From assembly GCF_010645215.1 (NCBI RefSeq), contig NZ_JAAGNW010000009.1, positions 50,216 through 89,138 on the forward strand: DNA of 38,923 nt, in the 5' to 3' direction. Both the position numbers and the translations under genes were made by a program. The DNA is from Burkholderia multivorans (GTDB lineage: Bacteria; Pseudomonadota; Gammaproteobacteria; Burkholderiales; Burkholderiaceae). Positions within the stretch are counted from its first letter, which is position 1. Every line of letters begins with the position of its first letter. The notes below the pieces were generated by a model. That model had not been told where the DNA came from. It worked only from the letters and a program-made list of their open reading frames with translations, and did no database searches. This document shows positions 33,511-38,923 of this stretch, in pieces.

Positions 33511-35916
33511 TCAGCCGCGCCGATCCAGGACCAACGGCGTCTTGCCGCTGTGCGGATGGCGGCGGAACGCGGCGGCCGGCGCGGCGCTCACCTCGAAGCG
33601 AAGCAGTCCGCCGTTCACGACCATGCTCAGCTTGGCATCGTCCAGCAGGCGGGCGCGGATCGCGGCCGGATCGCCGTCGACCAGCAACTCGATGCAGTCG
33701 CGCCCCGCGTCGTCGCGATCGAGCAGCCACTGCATCGGCAGCCCGATGGGCAGGCTCAACTGCTCGGGATTGACGAAGATCGTGCCGACCCGCAGCAGCG
33801 CGCCGTGGCGGCCGGCGAGCCGGAAGCGCGGCGTCTCCAGCCCGCAGGCGCAGGCGCCCGGCAACCACCGGCCCAGGTCGCCCAGGTCGTAACGCAGCAC
33901 CCGCTGGGCTTCGCGTTGGCGAGACGTGAACACCAGCCGGCCGATCGCGCCGGGCGCGGCCGGGGCGTCGCGCCCGGGCTCCAGCACTTCCAGCCATTGC
34001 GTGTCCGCCAGCAGGTGGAATTCGCCGTCGGCGCAACCCGCACAGGCATGGCCGAGCGGGCCGGCGTCCACCGAGCCGTAGATCGCCGAGCGGATCAGTT
34101 CGACGCCGAAGCCCGCGAAATAGGCGCGCTGCCCGGCGTCGACGTGCTCGCCGCCGCAGAATACCTTGCGCACCCCGCCATAGCGGCGCAGCACGTCGCT
34201 TTCGCGTTCGAACAGCCGGTGCACGGTGCTCGGCATGCCGATCAGCGTGTCGACGCGCTGCTCGACGATCAGCTGGGCGATCTCGCTGAAATCGTCGCCG
34301 ACGGGGCCGCCCATCGGGTACTGCGGCACCCCGAGCGCGTCGAGGATCGTGAAGAAACTGAGCATGCCGCCATACAGGTTGCCGCCGTAGAGGAGATTCA
34401 TGACCCGGTCGGTGGCGGGATCCAGACCGGCGGCAAACAGGCCGTCGGCCGCGGCGCGCATCTGACGGTGGTAGTCGCGATAGCTGAAGCGGGCCAGCTT
34501 GGGCGTGCCGCTGCTGCCGCCGCTGCGGAAGTAGAGCTGGGCCCGCGCGTGATCGGGCTGGCTCTGGAATGCGGCACGGTCCATCACCGGCAACGCGTGC
34601 AGACCCTCCGGCATGGCGGGCGGCGCGTCCAGGTGGGCGTGACCGGGCAACACGGCGGCGTCGAGGCTCACCGACACGCGGCGCGACAGGCGTTGCAGCG
34701 CATAGACGCCGTCGTGCGGTTCGCCGGCATAGCCGTCGTGCATGCGGCCGACGGGCGTGATGCGGCTCACGCCCGCCGCGAGCAGCAGCCGGCTCAGGCC
34801 GGGCAGGCGGTCGGCGGGGGCGATCAGGCCGCAGCTTTGCAGGTGCGTGCGCCATGGGCGCAGGATGCCGGCCAGCCGGGCGCGCGGGGCCGGGCGCAAC
34901 TCGACGGTGCGAAACAGCGGCGACGGCGTCAATTCCTCGCGCAAGGTCCACGCGATCCGCCAGCCGTCGCCGTCGATGACCTCGCCCGGCGCGTCGGCGA
35001 ACGCCTGGTCCAGCCGATGGAAGGCCATGCGGGTGCTGATCTCCGCGGCTTCCTGCCGATCCGCCCGCAGCGCGGGCCAATGCGGCGCACGGCGACGCAG
35101 CGCGTCGGCGAGCCGGCGCGCGAACGCCTCGAGCGTCGCCGGCTCGTCGCTGTCCACGAGTACGGCCTGCGGGCTGGAGCAGGCCTGCTGATCGTGGCAG
35201 CACACGTCGTCGGCGAGGGCGTCGAGTTGCGCGTCGCTCGCGGCGCCCGGGTCCAGGTAGGCGAAGCTGATCCGATGCCCCCAGTCGATCCAGCGACACC
35301 CGGGCGGCAGCTGCGCGCGCAAGGCCGCGAGCGCCGTCGCGCCGCCCCATGCGGACACGCCGTCGACGTCGGCCAGCAAGGCGCCGAGCCGGGTGCTCGG
35401 CACCGGCAGGACGGCGACGTGCGCGGCGAGCCGGCCGCTCGCGTCGTGCTGCAGCAGTTCGGCGAGCAGGCGCGCGTTCAGGTCGTCGGTGCGGCTGCTC
35501 GGGCGCAGCCAGTTGACGTTGCCCGCCAGCAAGCCTTCCAGCACCGCCATGAAGGGCAGCAGCGCGGCGTTGGCGGGCGTCACGTGCAACACCACGCCGA
35601 GGGGGCGCCATGCTTCGAAGTGCGGTTCGCGGTAATCGGTGCGGCGCAGCGAGCCGGGCTGCCCGCCCAGTTCCCGCGTGAGCTTGGCCTGCAGCGCCGG
35701 GCGGCGGCAGAACGCGGCCAGCTGGGCGCGCGCGGTCTCGTCCGGCAGCGCGGACGGTGCGCCGTCGCTCAACGCAGCGGCGAAACGCTCGGCGCAGGCG
35801 AGCACGGTCTCGGGGTCGAGCGGTTCGGCCAGTGTGTCGGCGAGCCGCTCGCGCAGCGTCGCGTGCGCCGTGTCGAACGCGTGGTCGGCGTGCAGCACGC
35901 CGTGAAGCAGATACAT
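33511..35916 (-). CDS. LuxC-type acyl-CoA reductase fused to LuxE/PaaK-like adenylating domain
   Basis: Of 801 aa, residues about 1-410 are a LuxC-family reductase: RPLGVVLHVTPANAALLPF and AGNVNWLRPSS for nucleotide binding, and CCHDQQACSSPQ with the acyl-accepting Cys at about 246. It ends VGRMHDGYAGEPHDGVYAL. Residues about 430-801 are an ANL adenylating domain: LYFRSGGSSGTPKLARFS (P-loop about 464-473), LLYGGNLYGGMLSFFTIL, GMPSTVHRLFE, FCGGEHV, AIYGSVDAGPLG, and VLRYDLGDLGRWLPGACACG with paired Cys. The lid ends RRHPHSGKTPLVL. One chain can thus activate an acid and reduce it to an aldehyde with NAD(P)H. It starts 1 base after the luxE stop (TGACATG). Confidence 0.85.
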   Translation of the reverse strand: MYLLHGVLHADHAFDTAHATLRERLADTLAEPLDPETVLACAERFAAALSDGAPSALPDETARAQLAAFCRRPALQAKLTRELGGQPGSLRRTDYREPHFEAWRPLGVVLHVTPANAALLPFMAVLEGLLAGNVNWLRPSSRTDDLNARLLAELLQHDASGRLAAHVAVLPVPSTRLGALLADVDGVSAWGGATALAALRAQLPPGCRWIDWGHRISFAYLDPGAASDAQLDALADDVCCHDQQACSSPQAVLVDSDEPATLEAFARRLADALRRRAPHWPALRADRQEAAEISTRMAFHRLDQAFADAPGEVIDGDGWRIAWTLREELTPSPLFRTVELRPAPRARLAGILRPWRTHLQSCGLIAPADRLPGLSRLLLAAGVSRITPVGRMHDGYAGEPHDGVYALQRLSRRVSVSLDAAVLPGHAHLDAPPAMPEGLHALPVMDRAAFQSQPDHARAQLYFRSGGSSGTPKLARFSYRDYHRQMRAAADGLFAAGLDPATDRVMNLLYGGNLYGGMLSFFTILDALGVPQYPMGGPVGDDFSEIAQLIVEQRVDTLIGMPSTVHRLFERESDVLRRYGGVRKVFCGGEHVDAGQRAYFAGFGVELIRSAIYGSVDAGPLGHACAGCADGEFHLLADTQWLEVLEPGRDAPAAPGAIGRLVFTSRQREAQRVLRYDLGDLGRWLPGACACGLETPRFRLAGRHGALLRVGTIFVNPEQLSLPIGLPMQWLLDRDDAGRDCIELLVDGDPAAIRARLLDDAKLSMVVNGGLLRFEVSAAPAAAFRRHPHSGKTPLVLDRRG

Positions 35917-35917
35917 G

Positions 35918-37048
35918 TCAATGCTCCTTGATCAATTCGGATGCCGCCATCGCGCAGCTGCGGTTCTTGCTGGTGCCGGCGCGGCCCAGCAGCTCGAACC
36001 AGTCGGTGGGCAGGCCGCAGTCGCAGCCCTCGGCCGGCTGCAACACGGCCAGATCGCTCAGCAGCAGGCTGTGCGCCGGGCTGGAGGAAATGTAGGGCGA
36101 CGCCAGGTGGAGGAAGCCCGCCTCCCCATACGGCAGCCGGGCCAGCGTGGCGGTGTCGCGCGCCCAGGCGCGCGCCCAGCTCGGCACGTGCAAGCGATGA
36201 TGGGCGCACTCGACGTAGGGCACCGGATGCTCGACCGAGCCGTAGCCGTCGCGGCAGCGCGGATCCGGCACGCCGAGCTGTTCGCCCAGCCGGCGATACA
36301 GTTCGCGCTTCGGAATTGCCGCGTCGGCGTGGGTTTTCCAGCCGCCGCCGAGAAACACCAGCGAGTCGGGATGCAGCGTCAGCGGCGGGATGCCCATTTC
36401 GTCCATGCGTTGCAGCGTGAACCACAGGAACGCGGGAAAACCGAGGATGCGCACCGGCAGACCTTCCTCGGCGAAACGCTGCAGTGCGCGGATCGCGCCG
36501 AACGGGTCGAACTCATGGCCCGCGCCGGTGTGGCGCAACACATAGACCGCCTGATTGACCGGCGCGTACTTGCACAGAAACTGGTCGGTATAGGCCGTGC
36601 CGAGCGTGATCGCCCCGCGCGGTTCGTAGCTGAGCAGCAGGTAGTTGCAGGGCTGTTGCGGCGTATCCCAGCCGTAGTGCGCGAAGATCCGGTCGACCAT
36701 GTGCTGGGCGGCGCCCATGCTGCGCGCGTCGTAGCGCATGCGGCTTTTCTGGCCGGTGGTGCCGGACGAGGTCAGTTCGAGCGCGTCGCGGCCGGCGTCG
36801 CTGAGCAACAGATTGCGCTTGAAGTAGTTGGCGAACACGGGCGGCAGTTCCGACCAGTCGGATAGCTGGCCCAGGCGCTCGGGCGGGCAGCCGTTCCGCT
36901 CCAGCCAGCGGCGGTAGCCGGGGCTCGCGTCGCAGTGGTAGGCGACGAGTTCGCGCATGGCGGCGTCGAACAGGCGGTCGCAGGCGTCGTCGGCGCGGTA
37001 GGGGTGGTCGAGCGCACACAGTGCGTCGACGTGAGGCAGCGTAGTCAT
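35918..37048 (-). CDS. LuxE-type acyl-protein synthetase
   Basis: This 376-aa protein has the LuxE family look: PPVFANYFKRNLLLS, P-loop LTSSGTTGQKS (about 92-102), YLLLSYEPRG, ILGFPAFLWFTL, LVFLGGGWK, GYGSVEHPVPYVEC. Near the end, GTSKNRSCAMAASELIK carries a Cys at residue 365. In Vibrio harveyi LuxE the equivalent C-terminal Cys (364) takes the fatty acyl group and hands it to LuxC. Its presence here supports real acyl transfer to the LuxC partner encoded 1 base downstream. No luciferase genes (luxAB) or acyltransferase luxD are present. Its ATG overlaps the exporter stop by 4 bases. Confidence 0.87.
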   Translation of the reverse strand: MTTLPHVDALCALDHPYRADDACDRLFDAAMRELVAYHCDASPGYRRWLERNGCPPERLGQLSDWSELPPVFANYFKRNLLLSDAGRDALELTSSGTTGQKSRMRYDARSMGAAQHMVDRIFAHYGWDTPQQPCNYLLLSYEPRGAITLGTAYTDQFLCKYAPVNQAVYVLRHTGAGHEFDPFGAIRALQRFAEEGLPVRILGFPAFLWFTLQRMDEMGIPPLTLHPDSLVFLGGGWKTHADAAIPKRELYRRLGEQLGVPDPRCRDGYGSVEHPVPYVECAHHRLHVPSWARAWARDTATLARLPYGEAGFLHLASPYISSSPAHSLLLSDLAVLQPAEGCDCGLPTDWFELLGRAGTSKNRSCAMAASELIKEH

Positions 37049-38217
37049 CGGTTTTGAGAGCAGGGAAGGGTTGCGGCGGAGGCGGGGCGCGACCGGCGCA
37101 GCACGCGCCGGAGCAGCGGCGCGCCCAGCAGCGGGATCAAGCCGGCGCAGACGGCGAAGCGAGCGGGCGAATCGCCGGCGCCGGCCCAGGTCAGGACCGC
37201 GCCGCCGGCGGCCAGCATCGCGGTGGACAGCGAGCCGAGCAGCGCGGCGACGCTGCCCGTGGCGTCACCGGTGCTGTACAGCGTCAGCCGGTAGAGCGTC
37301 GCGTTACCCAGGCCCACGCCGAACGCGTAGACGGACAGCGCGGCGACCAGCGCCGGCAGCGTGGGCGACAGCGGCATGACGGCCAGGAGCAGCAGCACGC
37401 CGGCCGCCGTCGGGTACAGCGCGATGCGCAGCAGGCGGGACAAGTCGAGCCGGACGGCGAGCCGGTTCAAGGCCAGGTTGCCGGCGATCACGGCGCCGAA
37501 CACGGGAAGCTGCCAGAGTCCGTAGGCCAGTCCGTCCAGACCCAGGTCGCGGATCAACAACGGCGACAGGCCGATCCAGGCGATCAGCGGGAGCGGCAGC
37601 AGGCCCAGCGCGAGGCTGCCGCACACCAGGTCGCGCCGGCGGAGCAGCGCCAGATAGTTGGCGAGCATCGCCCTTGCGCGCAGCGACCCGGGCGCCGACG
37701 TGGCGCGGGCGGTTTCCGGCATCCAGCGCCACAGGGCGAGCGTGATCGGCGCGCCGGCGATGCCGAGCGCGACGAACTGCTCGCGCCACGACAGCACCCG
37801 CAGCAGCAGCGTGCCGGCCAGCGGGCCCGCCAGCGGCGACAGCAGCGCGATATTGGCGAACAGCGCCATCAGGCGCACCGCGTCGCGCTCGGCAAAGGTC
37901 TCCTGCAGCGCCGGGTAGCTGATCACGACGATGAAGCCGAGCGCGGTGCCCTGGACGAAGCGCAGCAGGTTGAAGCCGACGATGTGCTGGCTGGCGGCCG
38001 TGGCCAGGCAGGCGGCCGAGAACACGAGGGTGCCGGCGAGCAGCAGCGGCCGGCGGCCGAAGCGGTCCGACAGCGGGCCCAGCAGCCACTGGAGTGCGGG
38101 CATCACCATATCGCTGGCGAGATAGGCGAGCAGTTCGAATGCGGTCAGCGCGAGACAGAACAACACGGCTCGACGGCGGGAAATGTCCAGCAATGGACGA
38201 AATACGAATTCAGGCAT
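37045..38217 (-). CDS. MdfA-like multidrug MFS exporter with about 28 residues missing
   Basis: This 390-aa protein is closely like E. coli MdfA (410 aa). TM1 FELLAYLASDM keeps the key acidic residues (Glu28 and Asp36, matching MdfA Glu26 and Asp34). Then QWLLGPLSDRFGRRPLLLAG, RFVQGTALGFIVVISYPALQETF, ANIALLSPLAGPLAGTLL, and YGLWQLPVFGAVIAGNLALNRLA follow in order. Between P40 and Q43, however, about 28 residues of MdfA (first periplasmic loop and most of TM2) are absent, in frame, near nucleotides 38090-38100. The loss of one helix should disturb topology, so it may be inactive or a sequence artefact. It is first in the operon and likely exports the pathway product or a toxic intermediate. 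Confidence 0.82.
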   Translation of the reverse strand: MPEFVFRPLLDISRRRAVLFCLALTAFELLAYLASDMVMPALQWLLGPLSDRFGRRPLLLAGTLVFSAACLATAASQHIVGFNLLRFVQGTALGFIVVISYPALQETFAERDAVRLMALFANIALLSPLAGPLAGTLLLRVLSWREQFVALGIAGAPITLALWRWMPETARATSAPGSLRARAMLANYLALLRRRDLVCGSLALGLLPLPLIAWIGLSPLLIRDLGLDGLAYGLWQLPVFGAVIAGNLALNRLAVRLDLSRLLRIALYPTAAGVLLLLAVMPLSPTLPALVAALSVYAFGVGLGNATLYRLTLYSTGDATGSVAALLGSLSTAMLAAGGAVLTWAGAGDSPARFAVCAGLIPLLGAPLLRRVLRRSRPASAATLPCSQNR

Positions 38218-38784
38218 GAGCGATCAATGCGCGATTGGGAATGGCGTCGAATGGAAAATGATTGGCCTGATGGCGTGCATTTCTATTTCGCGCACGGCAC
38301 ATGAGGGATTCACAATGTCGGTAAATAATCGATTGGTATGTAGCGGATTAATTGAATTATTCCGCCGCAAGGCGTGACGACGCCGCCTCGACCCCTTCGG
38401 GAAAGGGCGAGATTGATTGAAGGCCTTGCCGGAAACGGGGGCTAGGGCGACGGAATTCGGCTGCCTGTCTGAGCGGCCGAATGCTTGAGATTAATCAAGG
38501 CAGGTTGCTTGGAAGCAAGCCCGCTTTGGATAATTTTATAAAAATGAATGGTGTGTACGATAAATTTAAAAATCAAATGACGTGCGATGTATTGTAATGC
38601 ACGTGAAATGAATTTGAAATTTATAAGATGAAACCTAGTGCGAAAAATCAATTGGCTGATTCGGCCGGCCGACGAAGGAAGCCGATGAAATCGGAGGGCG
38701 TGAAGCGCACCGTCGATCACCGGCCGCGTCTGAATCGCGCGGCGGGACGGGCCGGCGCGCGTGATCGGCCGCGCGAGGAACAGC
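38218..38784. other. Gene-free, partly AT-rich gap upstream of the lux-like operon
   Basis: No credible gene is visible. 38218-38380 should hold the operon promoter (minus strand), but no clear -35/-10 pair was found. 38490-38660 is markedly AT-rich with many A/T runs, like the gap on the other side of the operon. The open frames here have non-native codon use and no homology that I recognise. Confidence 0.45.
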
Positions 38785-38923
38785 CTAGCCGCGCGGATCG
38801 GCGGCCGTCACGGGCGCGAGCCGTCGCGCCACCCAGCCCAGCCCGTCGTACACGAGCACCGCGAGCAGCGCGACCACCAGCCCGCCTTGCAGCACGAACG
38901 CGGTATTCGAGGTCTGCAAGCCG
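38785..38923 (-). CDS. C-terminus of osmoprotectant-type ABC transporter permease (partial)
   Basis: Reading the minus strand from the window edge, 45 residues run GLQTSNTAFVLQGGLVVALLAVLVYDGLGWVARRLAP to a TAG stop. This is the usual last membrane helix of OpuCB/YehW-like glycine betaine/choline ABC permeases, with the QGGLVVALLAVL-DGL ending. The rest lies beyond the window. It points the same way as the lux-like operon but ends 567 bases before it, so it is probably a separate unit of the core chromosome. Confidence 0.65.
   Translation of the reverse strand, partial: GLQTSNTAFVLQGGLVVALLAVLVYDGLGWVARRLAPVTAADPRG

Noticed and set aside
31526-38217. True bioluminescence (lux) operon
   Set aside because: No luxA or luxB luciferase subunit, no luxD, and no regulator are present; only the fatty-acid-reductase-like parts occur.
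38442-38720. 92-codon minus-strand frame upstream of the lux-like operon
   Set aside because: It lies in the AT-rich gap and has no homology or proper start signal; probably random.
1-38923. CRISPR array, prophage, insertion sequence or tRNA gene
   Set aside because: No spaced direct repeats, transposase, integrase, phage structural gene or cloverleaf-like sequence was noticed by eye. A tRNA scan could not be run.

Overview
The window is high-GC DNA with dense, strongly biased codon use. The gene content (flgMN/flgA/flgBCDEF, dppABCDF, pxpBCA with DUF969/DUF979, Slt, Cca, NDUFA9-like) looks like a Burkholderia sensu lato chromosome. The species cannot be fixed from the sequence alone.

Layout. 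Positions 1-4010: the 3' part of a Lon-like AAA ATPase, an LhgO-type FAD oxidoreductase, a Tat-exported HiPIP, a strong terminator, and an MHS-family transporter. Positions 4351-11325: a complete dipeptide ABC transporter operon, dppABCDF, with hairpins in its leader and between dppA and dppB, ending in a translationally coupled TraB/GumN-family protein. Positions 11372-11740: a gene-poor gap with a good sigma-70-like promoter, a perfect hairpin and a bidirectional terminator (candidate small RNA). Positions 11757-16163 (minus strand): the 5-oxoprolinase operon pxpB-pxpC-pxpA followed by DUF969 and DUF979 membrane proteins, divergent from a winged-helix regulator. Positions 16833-23852: housekeeping genes (fau, slt, NDUFA9-like reductase, GST, cca, secreted GDSL esterase). 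Positions 23993-30032: flagellar genes, flgNM and flgA on the minus strand and flgBCDEF on the plus strand.

The flagellar operon stops abruptly inside flgF near 30020-30032. The sequence there joins directly, tail to tail, to the 5' two-thirds of a methyl-accepting chemotaxis protein gene on the minus strand. Both genes lose their 3' parts, and flgG onward is absent. No insertion sequence lies at the joint; it falls on a 12-bp perfect palindrome. This is either a real deletion/inversion breakpoint or an assembly join.

Beyond an AT-rich gap lies the most unusual part of the window, 31526-38217 (minus strand). It is a tightly packed five-gene operon: an MdfA-like exporter lacking about 28 residues, a LuxE-type acyl-protein synthetase with its C-terminal acyl-accepting Cys, a LuxC acyl-CoA reductase fused to a PaaK/LuxE-like adenylating domain (801 aa), a second stand-alone adenylating enzyme, and a protein with degenerate GNAT motifs. 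No luciferase is present. The set looks like a carboxylic-acid activation and reduction pathway with its own exporter. The best functional analogy is the EhpF/EhpG pair of griseoluteic acid biosynthesis, and the product is unknown. A second AT-rich gap follows, then the C-terminus of an osmoprotectant-type ABC permease at the window edge.

No tRNA, rRNA, CRISPR array, transposase or phage gene was seen.
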